From Sphingomonas sp. PAMC26645 (GTDB lineage: Bacteria; Pseudomonadota; Alphaproteobacteria; Sphingomonadales; Sphingomonadaceae), in NCBI RefSeq assembly GCF_004795835.1, contig NZ_CP039249.1, positions 926,501-990,500 on the forward strand: a DNA stretch of 64,000 nucleotides, in the 5' to 3' direction. The notes beneath the pieces were generated by a model. It was not told the DNA's origin. It did not search any database and worked only from the letters and a program-made list of their open reading frames with translations. The position numbers and the translations under genes were made by a program. How positions within the stretch are numbered: the stretch's first letter is position 1; each line of letters starts with the position of its first letter. Shown here one piece after another: positions 8,975 through 18,337 of this stretch.

Positions 8975-11392
8975 ATGGAACCACATGTACGCCGCACCGT
9001 CCGCTACGAGGATTTCGTCCAGCCCCGCCGCCGTCGCTGGCCGTGGATCCTGGGCGTCGTGATGCTGCTCGCGCTCGCCGCCGGGATCGCCGCCTTCTGG
9101 TTCGGGGGCGATCACCAGGCGCACGCCGCGCCGCGCGCTTTGTCGCAGGCGGGTGGCCCGGTCGCATCCGAAGCCTATCAGTGGAAGCACGTCGCGATCG
9201 GCGGCGGCGGCATGATCTCCGGCCTGTCGAGCGATGCGTCGGGCAAGACCTTCGTCGCGCGCACCGACGTCTATGGCGCGTATATCTGGGACGCGTCGGC
9301 GAACCGCTGGAGCCAGCTCGTCACCGCGGCGTCGATGCCCGACAGCATCCGCACGCAGAACGGCGCCGCCGCGGGTGCGTACGAGATCGTCGTCGCCCCC
9401 TCGCGCGCGCAACGCCTCTACATGGCGTTGCAGGGCCGGGTCTATCGCTCCGACGATACCGGCAGGCACTGGGTCCAGCCCAACGCCGGCAATCCGTTCC
9501 CGATGGTGTGGGACGCGAACAGCGAGTTCCGCCTGCACGGCCCGTTCATGGCGGTCGATCCGACCAATCCCGACATCGTCCTGCTCGGCACCCCCGCGAC
9601 CGGGCTGTGGCGCTCGACCGATGGCGGCGCGCAGTGGGCCCATGTCGGCTCGGTCCCGGTCAGCAAGGATCGCAAGCCCGATGCGGGCGCGCAGACACCC
9701 GGCACGATGCTGTGGTTCGAACGACCCGCCGGCGGCAAGCCGACCGGGCGGTTGTTCGCGCTCGCATCGGGTGCGGGCATGTTCGTGTCGAGCGATGCCG
9801 GCGCAACGTTCCGGCCGCTGCCGGCGGTCGGGGTACAGCCAATGACGCTCCAGCGCGGCACTTTCGATCGTCGCGGCACGTTCTTCGGCGTCGATGATCT
9901 GACCAAGTCGATCTGGTCGTACCGCGACGGTCGCTGGCGCGATCTCACCGCGGACCTCGGCCTGACCGTACGCGAATACGCCGCGGTCGTCGCCAATCCG
10001 CGGGCCGACCAGGTGATCGTCGTCGATCGTGGCGGGCAGGGCTATGCCAGCACCGACGGCGGCGCGACCTGGAACAGCGTATCACACAGCGCGAAGGCCG
10101 GGGAGGGCGATCCCCCCTGGCTCCGCGTCGCCAACGCACCCTTCTTCACGACAGCGGACATGATGTTCGATCCCGCGGTGCCGAACCGGGTCTGGGTCGC
10201 GGCGGGCATGGGCGTGTTCTACGCCGACGTGCCGCCCGGCACGGGGGCACTCGACTGGGTCAGCCAGACTCGCGGGATCGAGGAACTCGTCGCCAACGAC
10301 GTGATCCAGCCGACCGGTGGCTCGCCGATCTTTGCCGGCTGGGATTTCGGTATCCACGTGAAGGACGATCTCAACGCCTATTCGACCACGTTCGGCCCCG
10401 GCGAGCGTGCCTTGATGACCGTCCCGCAGCTCGACTGGACGCCGGCCAAGCCCGGCTTCGTCGTCAGCAACGCGTCCGATGCGCGGATGGGCTGCTGTTC
10501 GGAGGACGGCAACGCAGTGATGGCAGGCACCAGCACCGACGGCGGCCGTAAATGGGCGAAGTTCCCGACGCTGCCGACCCCCCCGGGCACCAAGGACGAC
10601 GATCCCTGGCGGATGTCGTTCGGGACGATCGCGGTCTCGTCCGGTGATCCGCAGAACATCATCTGGGCACCCGCGTTCAACCGCCAACCCTATTACACCA
10701 AGGACGGCGGCCGCAGCTGGACACCGGTCCGCCTGCCCGGCGCGAGTGGCGACACGCCCGGATCGTTTCAGGCGCAGTGGATGCAACGCAAGACGCTGAC
10801 CGCGGACAAGGCCGTCCCCGGCACCTTCTACCTCTACCATAGCGGCGGTGGCGCAAACGCCGGTCTCCAGGGCCTGTGGCGGACGACTGATGGCGGCGTC
10901 GGCTGGGACAAGGTCTTCGACGGCGAACTCGCACCGTCGAGCGAACTTGCGGCAAAGCTCCGTTCGGTGCCCGGCCACCCCGGCAACCTGTTCTTCACCT
11001 CCGCCTTCGAGCACACCAGCGACACCGGCCTGCGTCGCAGCATCGATGGCGGCAAGACCTGGCAAACCGTCACCGGTGTTACCCGCGTCGACGACATCGC
11101 GTTCGGCAAGGCGGCCAAGGGCAGAACCTATCCGACGCTGTTCCTGTCGGGGCGGGTCGCCGGCGAATACGGCATCTGGCGCTCTGTCGACGACGCCACG
11201 AGCTGGCAGCAACTCACCGACTTCCCGGTTGGTACGCTCGATCAGGTCAGCGTGGTCGGCGCCGATCCCGACGTCTTCGGCCGGGTGTATCTCGGTTATG
11301 TCGGCTCGAGCTGGATATGGGGCGAGCCTGCTCCGTGCAAACCCGCCGCCTATCGTCCGTTGGCAGACCGGCAATGCTCGCTGGTTCGCTAA
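8975..11392 (+). CDS. Membrane-anchored GH74-like beta-propeller protein
   Basis: 805 residues from ATG 8975, chosen because an AGGGAG site lies just upstream; an in-frame ATG at 8930 overlaps wecG and lacks one. A short basic cytoplasmic tail and one helix (about residues 23-43) anchor it, placing the rest in the periplasm. The body is built of propeller repeats of the BNR type (WRSTDGG, STDGGATW, RSIDGGKTW). IGGGGMISGL followed by VARTDVYGAYIWD closely matches the start of GH74 xyloglucanases, whose catalytic Asp lies in the RTD motif (here about D97); GWDFGIHVKDD (D about 457) could hold the second. It may trim or bind the exported polymer. Catalysis is inferred, not shown. Confidence 0.7.
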   Translation: MEPHVRRTVRYEDFVQPRRRRWPWILGVVMLLALAAGIAAFWFGGDHQAHAAPRALSQAGGPVASEAYQWKHVAIGGGGMISGLSSDASGKTFVARTDVYGAYIWDASANRWSQLVTAASMPDSIRTQNGAAAGAYEIVVAPSRAQRLYMALQGRVYRSDDTGRHWVQPNAGNPFPMVWDANSEFRLHGPFMAVDPTNPDIVLLGTPATGLWRSTDGGAQWAHVGSVPVSKDRKPDAGAQTPGTMLWFERPAGGKPTGRLFALASGAGMFVSSDAGATFRPLPAVGVQPMTLQRGTFDRRGTFFGVDDLTKSIWSYRDGRWRDLTADLGLTVREYAAVVANPRADQVIVVDRGGQGYASTDGGATWNSVSHSAKAGEGDPPWLRVANAPFFTTADMMFDPAVPNRVWVAAGMGVFYADVPPGTGALDWVSQTRGIEELVANDVIQPTGGSPIFAGWDFGIHVKDDLNAYSTTFGPGERALMTVPQLDWTPAKPGFVVSNASDARMGCCSEDGNAVMAGTSTDGGRKWAKFPTLPTPPGTKDDDPWRMSFGTIAVSSGDPQNIIWAPAFNRQPYYTKDGGRSWTPVRLPGASGDTPGSFQAQWMQRKTLTADKAVPGTFYLYHSGGGANAGLQGLWRTTDGGVGWDKVFDGELAPSSELAAKLRSVPGHPGNLFFTSAFEHTSDTGLRRSIDGGKTWQTVTGVTRVDDIAFGKAAKGRTYPTLFLSGRVAGEYGIWRSVDDATSWQQLTDFPVGTLDQVSVVGADPDVFGRVYLGYVGSSWIWGEPAPCKPAAYRPLADRQCSLVR

Positions 11393-11425
11393 GCGATAGC
11401 TCGGCAGGTGCGGGAGCGGTTCAGG

Positions 11426-11460
11426 CGGACTGACGCTCCCCGCCCGCCAGCGTCAGTCCG
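11426..11460. terminator. Bidirectional hairpin between convergent genes
   Basis: A perfect 12-bp inverted repeat (11426-11437 with 11449-11460) around an 11-base loop lies between the end of the plus-strand exopolysaccharide operon and the convergent minus-strand Rap1a-like gene. The stem is GC rich but no T run follows on either side, so intrinsic termination is likely rather than certain. Confidence 0.55.
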
Positions 11461-11475
11461 AGATCGGAGCCGGCG

Positions 11476-11799
11476 CTACTTCCGCTTGCACGGGAACGCG
11501 CGCTGCAATGCGTCGCGCACCACGAACGACGGTGCGCCGGTCGCCTTCTTGCCCCGGGTCCGCAGATATTTACGTGCGGTCGCCATGACCTGGATGTTGG
11601 AAGAGCGCGTCGGCGACGGGCAAATCTGGCGGGCCAGCGACAGCGTGTCGAACGCCGCCAGGATGTAGCCGGTGCAGAATGTCGGCGCGGGATCGTTGTC
11701 CTTGCCGCGACACTGTTCGACGAGCTGATCGGTGGTGAGCGCGCTCACGACGACCGGTCGGTCTGCCGCGGCAGCAAGCAGGGCAAGCGCCAATATCAT
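11476..11799 (-). CDS. Rap1a/Tai-family small secreted protein
   Basis: 107 residues with an N-terminal signal sequence. The pattern C..., TFCTGYILAAFDTL, RQIC, a YLRTR segment and a final AFPC is the four-cysteine Rap1a/Tai fold, named after immunity proteins against Ssp1/Ssp2 type VI effectors. AAAGGGA precedes the ATG. Members are common in sphingomonads away from any type VI system, and no effector gene is visible here, so an immunity role is not supported by context; a periplasmic role is all that can be said. A second member lies at 26558-27013. Confidence 0.7.
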   Translation of the reverse strand: MILALALLAAAADRPVVVSALTTDQLVEQCRGKDNDPAPTFCTGYILAAFDTLSLARQICPSPTRSSNIQVMATARKYLRTRGKKATGAPSFVVRDALQRAFPCKRK

Positions 11800-11888
11800 C
11801 GTCTTCGTCCCTTTCGACGTCGCCCGGACCGGGATCCGCCACTGTTCCTGCGTATCGGCAAAGCCACGATGGCCATGCCGGGATGCAC

Positions 11889-12704
11889 CTACTCGCTCGC
11901 CACGCTATTCAGATACGGCAGCAGGCGCACGCGTGGAAACACCTCGTCGAGCGACTTGGTATCGGGCAGGATATAGACCACGCCGCCTTTGCGCTGCAGC
12001 AGCGGGCGAAGCTTCTTCGTGTAGAAACTGGTGCCGACATTGATGCAGCCGAAGCTGATCCGGTTGTCGTCCGGCGTCGGAGACAGCAGCCGTTCGACGC
12101 GATGCTCCGACTTGTGCGTGGTGATCACCGCATGCAGTGCCACCGAATTCGTATAGTCCACCCAGAGGACTCGCTGGCGCCCCAGCGCCTTGCCGAATTT
12201 CGCGACGAACCTGCCCGCGGGCGTCGTCCGTTCGGCCGGACCGATCTCCGCGAGGTTCTTCGCGCCCACGCCGGGCGTCGAATCATCGCCTATGCCGACG
12301 CCGAGCAGGACAGGCGTCTGCCCCTGATAGTCGCCCTTGGCATTGAACAGGAACAACGTCGCCGTCGGCTTGTCGATGACGACATAGGGCAGGGTCCCAT
12401 TGTCGTGGGCGGCCGTCACCCATGCGATCATGCGGCTGGCCGCTTCCGATCGCATGGGTTCCGGGTCTTGGGTCACGTCCTCAGCCGGAATGGCTTTCGG
12501 ATGTGGTTTCGCCACGACTTTGCGGTCGCGCGTGTGCGACGCGACCTTGCGGTCGGTCGCGTGCGACGGGGGGGCCGTGGCGAAACCCGGTTGCGCTGCA
12601 AGCACTGCGATCATGAGCGCCGCGGCTATGCCCGTACGCGAGGCGATACGGCACGGCCCGTCTACGGCGGCGGTCCTGTTCAGCAGATTTGTCCCTTCAG
12701 GCAA
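11889..12704 (-). CDS. L,D-transpeptidase (YkuD domain)
   Basis: Up to 271 residues (start uncertain: TTG at 12704 is the longest form; an internal ATG near residue 31 would shorten the signal region). A hydrophobic signal segment (about 24-42) leads into a low-complexity linker, then a YkuD domain: YVVIDKPTATLFLF, TTPAGRF, LHAVITTHKSEHRVERLL and the catalytic SFGCIN motif with Cys about 220. These enzymes form 3-3 cross-links in peptidoglycan or attach proteins to it in the periplasm. It is on the minus strand between exopolysaccharide genes, next to a small coiled-coil lipoprotein that could be a substrate. Confidence 0.85.
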   Translation of the reverse strand: MPEGTNLLNRTAAVDGPCRIASRTGIAAALMIAVLAAQPGFATAPPSHATDRKVASHTRDRKVVAKPHPKAIPAEDVTQDPEPMRSEAASRMIAWVTAAHDNGTLPYVVIDKPTATLFLFNAKGDYQGQTPVLLGVGIGDDSTPGVGAKNLAEIGPAERTTPAGRFVAKFGKALGRQRVLWVDYTNSVALHAVITTHKSEHRVERLLSPTPDDNRISFGCINVGTSFYTKKLRPLLQRKGGVVYILPDTKSLDEVFPRVRLLPYLNSVASE

Positions 12705-12725
12705 CCGGAGTGCGCGATGCTGCGC

Positions 12726-13025
12726 TTAGCCGCGTGGCTTGCGCTGCCGCTGTTGCATCTGCTGCTCCATGCCATCGACGCGACCGTTGATCTGGTCGAT
12801 CCGCTGACCGTTCTGCTGCGCCTGACCGGCAGCAGCCTGAGCCTGTGCCAACGCCTGGCCGGACGTGCCCTCGACGGTGCGCAGGCGCCCGTCCATGCCG
12901 TCGATACGGGTGTTCACGGTAGCGATCTGCTCCCGGACGAAGCCCTTCGTGGCGCAACCGCCAAGGCCCGTGGCGCCGACCAGAATCAGTGCGACCGTGG
13001 TAAATTTAGGAAGATTGGAACGCAT
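12726..13025 (-). CDS. Small coiled-coil outer-membrane lipoprotein
   Basis: 99 residues from ATG 13025, preceded by GGAGAGGTG. The signal peptide ends in a clear lipobox (LGGC, Cys24). The mature part is polar and heptad-like (VNTRIDGMDGRL, INGRVDGMEQQ), rich in Ala/Gln/Asp, with a basic KPRG end. The size, lipobox and helical repeats resemble Lpp/OprI alanine-zipper lipoproteins, which tether the outer membrane to peptidoglycan. The neighbouring L,D-transpeptidase would be the type of enzyme that makes such an attachment. The frame extends to 13214, but that extension has no signal features and lies upstream of the good ribosome site. Confidence 0.72.
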   Translation of the reverse strand: MRSNLPKFTTVALILVGATGLGGCATKGFVREQIATVNTRIDGMDGRLRTVEGTSGQALAQAQAAAGQAQQNGQRIDQINGRVDGMEQQMQQRQRKPRG

Positions 13026-13502
13026 ATACTCACCTCTCCGAACGTGGATCGCATCTTCCATCCCACGCCAGCGGTGCGCGACAATCGATTTTAGTCGAGA
13101 CGTGCGGCTAATACGTCGGGAACCAGGCGCCGGGCTTCGCCGATATGCGCGTTGTTCGACCAGTTTTGCGACGTTCGCAGGTTTGCCAATTTGCGATAAG
13201 TCAAGCGTTTTCAAGGCGATGGTAGACTAGCGGCCCATCACGACTGAGATCGGTAAGCCGCCCGGCCCACGGTTTTCCTCACTACGCAGCGCGTGATTGC
13301 AAGAGTGTTCGTGAGGGGCGAATTTAGACTGTTCGCTGGAATGCGATCGGACCTGCATGTCGCGGTCGTGAACGCTGCGTCAGCATCTGTCTCGCCAAAC
13401 CTATCGGCAGCGCACCGATGAGCCGCCTGTAGCGGTAATAGCTCCGTGCTAGAACGCCGTTGGTGAAGCCCGGCAATCGCCTTCACCAACGGCGCGACGC
13501 CA
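13026..13502. other. Intergenic region, 477 bases
   Basis: Between the small lipoprotein gene and the end of the minus-strand wzc. It holds the hairpin at 13455-13494 and should contain the lipoprotein promoter. I see no convincing gene; the open frames here have no recognisable domain, ribosome site or family character. Confidence 0.5.
13455..13494 (-). terminator. Hairpin after wzc
   Basis: A perfect 14-bp stem (13455-13468 pairs with 13481-13494, 12-base loop) lies 8 bases beyond the wzc stop on the minus strand. Only a weak TTCT follows. It is the probable 3' end of the wza - barrel - wzc operon. Confidence 0.6.
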
Positions 13503-15623
13503 TCATGCTTCCTGGTAATATTCCGAATATTGCTTCGAATAATAATAATACGACCCGACTGCCTGCGAGCTCGTGTCGACCATCGTGAACATCGAGCCGA
13601 CCAGGTTGGCGCCATCCGACTTCAGCCATGCGGCGGCCGAGGTGACGGCGTGCTTCGGCGTGTTGTTCCAGCGGATCACGAGAGCGACCGCATCGGCCAG
13701 GGCCGCGAGGAAGCGACCGTCCGCCAGACCGACGAGCGGTGGCAGATCGAGGATGATCGTGTCGTAGCGCTCGGACAGCTGCTCGAGGATCTTCGGCATC
13801 AGGTCGTTGCCGAACAGATTCTCGGACGAGAAGAATGGCTTGTGGATGATGATCTGGTCGAGATTCTGCAACCCGCTCGGCTCGATCGCCTCGTCGAGCG
13901 TCACGTCGCCGTGAAGCAGTTCGACCAGGCCGACGCCATCGGCCTTGGTCTGCGTGATCATCCGCAACTGCGCGCGTCGGACGTCCGCATCGACGATGAT
14001 CGTCCTGTCGCCGTTCATCGCCATCACGCGCGCCAGTGCCAGCGCGGTGGTGGTCTTGCCCTCGCCCGGCAGGGCCGAGGTAAGCGCGATGATCTTCGGC
14101 CGGGGCTGGCCGCGGACGCCGAGCAGCGAGGCGCGGGCATTGCGCAACGCCTCGGAATATTGCGACGTCGGCTTGTCCACCACGATATCGGCAGGGTGAT
14201 CCTGCCGGATATTCGGGATCGCCGCGATCAACGGTACGCCCAGCTCGCTTTCGACTTCGTCGATGCTGCGCATGCCGGTGACCAGCATTTCCTGCGTCAC
14301 GATGACCGCGATGCCGACGCCGAACCCGGCGATGAGCGACAACAGGAACAGCAGCGGGCGGTTCGGCCAGCTGGGCGACTGTGGCGGCTCGGCATTGTCG
14401 ATGATCTGTGCCTGCGCGATCGAGTTCTGTGCAGCCTGACGCGATTCGAGCGCCATCTGCGAGATCTTCTCGTACGCGTCGTGCTTGCCGTCGGCATCAC
14501 GCTGGAGACTGGCCGCGATGACCGAGGCGCGAGCGTTGCCGGCCTGCTTCTGTTCGAGCTGGGTCATCGATTGGCGCAGGCTGGCCGCCCGTGCGTCGGC
14601 GGCGCCTGCATCGGCATCGAGCGAGCGCACGACCCGACCCATTTCCTTGCTCAGTTCGGCGTCGATCCCCGCAACCTGATCGCGAACCTTGATGAAATCG
14701 GGGTGACGTTCGCCGTAGCGGCCACGGACGTCTTCAAGCGTCTGCGACAAGGATGCACGCTTGCTCCGCAGATCCTGGATGGTCGCCGACTGGCGAACAT
14801 CGGAAATCGAGTCGAGCGCGCCGCGGCGGACCTGCTGTTTAGCCGACTGCTCCTTCGAACGCGCTTCGGCGGCAAAGGATTCGGCCGACGCTAGCTGCAA
14901 TGAAAGCGGTGCGACCTGTTGATCGACGATCGTTCCGGTCTGGTTCGAGGCACCGCGGACGATGCCGGCCTGCGCCTGATACTGCGCGACACGCTCGTCG
15001 GCGACGCGGATGTCGGCGGCGAGTTCGTCCATGCGCTTCTGGTACCACGCCGTCTGGCGCTCGGCGGTACCGATCTTGTTGCCGACCTTGGTATCGAGAT
15101 AGCCGGTCGCGAACGCATTGGCGATGCGTGCGGCCTTGTCGGCGGATTCCGAATTGAAGCGGATCGCCATGATATAGGTCAGGCGATCGCGCGCGACGTC
15201 GAGGTGGCTGTTGACCGACCGCGCGACGACATCGAGCTTGGCCGCCGGCGACAATGCAGGCTTGCCTTCGGGGGGCGGGCCACCACTGAATTCCGGATCG
15301 TTGAGCAGGTTGAGTCGCTTGACGACGACGCGCGCCAGGTCGAGCGAGCGGATCACCGACACTTCGGTCTCGATCGCCTCACTGGCGAGCTGCGCCTGCG
15401 CATCGTTGGCGGTGCGCGCCAGCGGGTTGCGGCTCGGATCGATCTGGATGCGGGTCACGCCCTGATAGACCGGCGTGATCCGCAGCGTCAGGATGATGCC
15501 GATTGCGGCGACCACCGCGGTGATGCCCAGGAGGATCAGGATGCGCCGGCGGATGACGTCGCGCACCGTGCGGATCACATCGCTCAACCGGGTCTCGGGC
15601 TCTGCCGCGTTCACGACCTTCAT
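13503..15623 (-). CDS. wzc: Wzc-type chain-length protein and tyrosine autokinase (BY-kinase)
   Basis: 706 residues. An N-terminal Wzz domain begins with a helix (about 28-50) and PVYQGVTRIQI; a long coiled-coil region (about 180-400) follows, then a second helix (about 422-446). The cytoplasmic kinase domain has Walker A SALPGEGKTTT (516-526), Walker A' IIVDADVRR (542-550) and Walker B IILDLPPL. The last 16 residues hold six tyrosines (SYYYYSKQYSEYYQEA), the autophosphorylation cluster. Wzc proteins control polymer length and couple Wzy to the Wza channel. It is third in the minus-strand operon after wza and the barrel gene. Confidence 0.92.
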   Translation of the reverse strand: MKVVNAAEPETRLSDVIRTVRDVIRRRILILLGITAVVAAIGIILTLRITPVYQGVTRIQIDPSRNPLARTANDAQAQLASEAIETEVSVIRSLDLARVVVKRLNLLNDPEFSGGPPPEGKPALSPAAKLDVVARSVNSHLDVARDRLTYIMAIRFNSESADKAARIANAFATGYLDTKVGNKIGTAERQTAWYQKRMDELAADIRVADERVAQYQAQAGIVRGASNQTGTIVDQQVAPLSLQLASAESFAAEARSKEQSAKQQVRRGALDSISDVRQSATIQDLRSKRASLSQTLEDVRGRYGERHPDFIKVRDQVAGIDAELSKEMGRVVRSLDADAGAADARAASLRQSMTQLEQKQAGNARASVIAASLQRDADGKHDAYEKISQMALESRQAAQNSIAQAQIIDNAEPPQSPSWPNRPLLFLLSLIAGFGVGIAVIVTQEMLVTGMRSIDEVESELGVPLIAAIPNIRQDHPADIVVDKPTSQYSEALRNARASLLGVRGQPRPKIIALTSALPGEGKTTTALALARVMAMNGDRTIIVDADVRRAQLRMITQTKADGVGLVELLHGDVTLDEAIEPSGLQNLDQIIIHKPFFSSENLFGNDLMPKILEQLSERYDTIILDLPPLVGLADGRFLAALADAVALVIRWNNTPKHAVTSAAAWLKSDGANLVGSMFTMVDTSSQAVGSYYYYSKQYSEYYQEA

Positions 15624-15687
15624 GTCAGGATTTTCCTAAGTATCTGGCGGACAGGCCGTTGTTCTTCAGTTGAGACATGGTTGCGTC

Positions 15688-17043
15688 CTATCGTCTGATA
15701 CGGATCGAGAAACGTGCACGCAACTCGTCAAAAGGATTGCCGAGGCCGACGCCGCTCGGTTTGTTGGATCCGTAGCCGATGTTCGCGTCGAGACCGAGCC
15801 ATCGGGTGATCTGGTAGCGGCTGCCGACTTCCGCGCGATAGACTTGCGTGGAACTCGACCGCTCCGGATACTCGCGCTTGCTGACTTCGCCGCCGACCGT
15901 GACGATCAGATTGTACAGAAGTTCGTGATCGACCGTGACTCGAATCCGGTTATCCCAGGAACTGCCCGCGTTGGACAAGTCGACGTCGATCAATCGGCGT
16001 TGCAGGAGAATACCGACCGTCGTGAGTTCGCTCGGAAACCAGTCCGCGCGTGCCTCGACCGACAGGCCGCTCGTCGTGCGATAGGTTTGGCTCGCGTCGA
16101 ACTTGCGATAACTATAGCCGATGCCGACGGTGCCGCGCGCGACGCCGGCGATATCGAAATTCGATCCGAACACGCCGCGATAGCCGTTCGAATCGCGGTT
16201 GGGCGCGCCGAACGCCTGCGCCAGACCATAGTTGTTCCGGTCGGCCTCGAGCCGCGCGTAGAGCGACAGGCTGGGGCTGAAACCGAGTTCATAGGTGCCG
16301 GTGCCGGCATAGGTGACGCGATCGCGATACCGCTGGTCACGGATCAACCCGTCGGCAAAGCGCACCGAGCTAAATTCGTACGAGGTGCGATCGATCGTCC
16401 CGATCACGCGCGACCGGCCGGAATCGTACGACGTCCGGGTCCCCAGGAACGTTCGCAGATACCGCGACGGCTCGATCAGATTCGCGACGACGTCGGCGGA
16501 GAACGGCGACTCGTACGTCCGGTCTGCCTGTGCGTCGAGCCGCACCGTCAGGTCGCGCGTCACGTCGATGCGACCGCTGCCCTGGACGTTCCACGCATCC
16601 TGGTTGCGGATGGTCTGCTTGGCGAAACGCCGGATGTCCGCGGCGCCGGTAAGCCGCAACTGATGCACCGACCAGTCGGACGCGACGTTCACATACGGTT
16701 CGAACGACGTGTAGACGTCGGATTTCTTGTTCGTGTTGTCGTTGAAGATGTTGTCGCTGTAACCGATCGACGTGTTCAGCTGCGGGTTTACGATGAAACT
16801 GCCGAGCCGGACGCCCAGCGCGTCATATTCGGGCCGCCCACGCTCGACGACACCGACATTGTGACCACGATCATAGTCGTCACCGCTGGTTGTCGCCGGC
16901 GGCAGCAACAGGCTGCTGGTCTGCGCGGCGGCAACGGCGGGGGTAAGCGCGGACGCTGCGATCAATGTACCGCGAAGCCACAGCGCCGCTGTCCGGTGCC
17001 TCGACGCGGCGCGCGTCTGCGTGATGCTGCGTACCCCCGTCAT
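15688..17043 (-). CDS. Outer-membrane beta-barrel protein of polysaccharide locus
   Basis: 451 residues from ATG 17043 (a TTG 36 bases upstream is also possible). A signal peptide ends around AVAAAQ. The mature protein is made of alternating strands with aromatic girdles and a C-terminal strand RARFSIRIRR; segments such as NTSIGYSDNIFND and VTVGGEVSKREYPE fit the putative beta-barrel porin 2 family (BBP2), which is often found next to wza in sphingan and related clusters. It probably assists polymer passage or release at the outer membrane. Spacing to wza is 77 bases and to wzc 64 bases, same strand, so one operon. Confidence 0.78.
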   Translation of the reverse strand: MTGVRSITQTRAASRHRTAALWLRGTLIAASALTPAVAAAQTSSLLLPPATTSGDDYDRGHNVGVVERGRPEYDALGVRLGSFIVNPQLNTSIGYSDNIFNDNTNKKSDVYTSFEPYVNVASDWSVHQLRLTGAADIRRFAKQTIRNQDAWNVQGSGRIDVTRDLTVRLDAQADRTYESPFSADVVANLIEPSRYLRTFLGTRTSYDSGRSRVIGTIDRTSYEFSSVRFADGLIRDQRYRDRVTYAGTGTYELGFSPSLSLYARLEADRNNYGLAQAFGAPNRDSNGYRGVFGSNFDIAGVARGTVGIGYSYRKFDASQTYRTTSGLSVEARADWFPSELTTVGILLQRRLIDVDLSNAGSSWDNRIRVTVDHELLYNLIVTVGGEVSKREYPERSSSTQVYRAEVGSRYQITRWLGLDANIGYGSNKPSGVGLGNPFDELRARFSIRIRR

Positions 17044-17120
17044 ATCGTTCGCGTCCCAGGTCCGGCTCGTCGAAAACAAGCGATAGCGTATCGACCGGCC
17101 TGACCGGATCGTGCTCGGTA

Positions 17121-17696
17121 TCAGAAAAACCGCTCCGTCAGGCGGATCGTGTCGCCCGGATAGATCCGCAGGTTGGGCGTCAGGACATATTCCTGCTCAT
17201 ATTGATCGCCGAACCGGCGGATGCGGACGGTCGCCTTGCGTGCGCGGGGCGTATAGCCCTGTGCCGTGGCGATCGCATTCAAAGCGGTCAGCCCGCTCAG
17301 ATAGGGATATTGGCCGGGCGAGCGGACTTCGCCGAGGATGAAGAACGGGCGGTAGGTCGCCACTTCCATGTTCACGCGGGGGTCGCGCAGATAGCCGTCG
17401 GACAGACGCGCCTGCACCTCCTGCGTGACACGCTCGATCGGCTTGCCCGCGACCTGCACGTTGCCGATCAGCGGCAGCGAGATTTCACCATCGCTGCTGA
17501 CCGAGAAATCACCGCTCAATTGCGGTTCATTGTAAACAATGACGCGAATCTTGTCGCCAGCGCCTAGTTTGTAGATGTCGTCGCTAGCTGCGCCCTCGGC
17601 ATAGCGTTCACCGCTCGAAATAGGGGGCGGGCCGGATTTCGAACATCCGGCAAGCGCAAAGGCGGCTAGCAAGACAAAAGCCGCTCTATTTTTCAC
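17121..17696 (-). CDS. wza: Wza-type polysaccharide export lipoprotein (first copy)
   Basis: About 191 residues from GTG 17696, preferred because GGGGG lies just before it and it gives a short lipoprotein signal (lipobox LAGC); an ATG at 17708 is the alternative. It contains a Poly_export domain (KLGAGDKIRVIVYNEPQLSG, DGEISLPLIGNVQVAG) and one SLBB domain (FFILGEVRSPGQYPYLSG). At this size it is shorter than E. coli Wza and lacks extra SLBB copies and the C-terminal helix, as is usual for sphingomonad homologues. It should form the periplasmic/outer-membrane channel. First gene of the wza - barrel - wzc operon. Confidence 0.9.
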   Translation of the reverse strand: MKNRAAFVLLAAFALAGCSKSGPPPISSGERYAEGAASDDIYKLGAGDKIRVIVYNEPQLSGDFSVSSDGEISLPLIGNVQVAGKPIERVTQEVQARLSDGYLRDPRVNMEVATYRPFFILGEVRSPGQYPYLSGLTALNAIATAQGYTPRARKATVRIRRFGDQYEQEYVLTPNLRIYPGDTIRLTERFF

Positions 17697-17776
17697 GCAA
17701 ACCCCCATTTACACTGTCAGTTCTTGGCTAACATGCCGATAATAAAGCATCAAGGTAATTTGTTGCATCGCGGTAT

Positions 17777-18337
17777 CTATCGGAGACCGGCGCTGTCGGG
17801 CTCACCGGCTCGTTTGCCGGAGAGAAAATGCCGTAGTTGTCGGATCTTGGAGGTCTTGGCGGGCCGATGAACGATCTCGGCCAATTGCTCGACAAACGCA
17901 TCCGAGGCGATGGTATTGAGCGTCGGATACGCAGTCAGGTCATCGACCCGCTCGAGTAGCGCGCGCAGTTCGACTTCCGTGTCCGCGGGGTAGATGCCGG
18001 GGCGATCGCCAAATTGCCGCAGGGTCGCGAACTGGTGGCCGTTGCGATGTTCGCCCAGCTTGTGGTTTCGCGGCATCACGATGATCGGCTTGCCGAATTC
18101 CATCGCGGTGATGATCGATCCCATGCCCGCATGGCACACCATCACGCGACACTCCTTCTGCAGATCGCGGAAGACGTCGTACGCGACGTGCGCAAAGCTC
18201 TTCAGGGCGACCGGGCGATAGCGGGTCGGCCCGACCTGCGCGATTACATCGGACCGACCATGGTCGACCGCCCACCCGTCGACCGCGCGGATCAACCGAT
18301 CGAAAGGTAACTGCGTACCGACGGACACCAGGATCAC
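17777..18337 (-). CDS. pssE: PssE-like glycosyltransferase subunit (GT28 C-terminal domain)
   Basis: 186 residues from GTG 18337, which overlaps the stop of pssD (GTGA). The protein starts with ILVSVGTQLPFDRLI and has VMVCHAGMGSIITAMEFGKP and PRNHKLGEHRNGHQF, the UDP-sugar binding half of GT28/ALG13-type enzymes. PssE works as a complex with PssD, the membrane-docking half; in Rhizobium the pair transfers glucuronic acid onto lipid-linked glucose. The frame remains open upstream to 18745, but that part only shadows pssD. Confidence 0.83.
   Translation of the reverse strand: MILVSVGTQLPFDRLIRAVDGWAVDHGRSDVIAQVGPTRYRPVALKSFAHVAYDVFRDLQKECRVMVCHAGMGSIITAMEFGKPIIVMPRNHKLGEHRNGHQFATLRQFGDRPGIYPADTEVELRALLERVDDLTAYPTLNTIASDAFVEQLAEIVHRPAKTSKIRQLRHFLSGKRAGEPDSAGLR

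Noticed and set aside
11476..11799. Type VI immunity protein for a local effector
   Set aside because: The Rap1a/Tai fold is visible, but no effector or type VI gene is in the window.
13530..17103. Long plus-strand frames opposite wzc and the beta-barrel gene
   Set aside because: Antisense shadows; the minus-strand genes have signal peptides, kinase motifs and operon structure.
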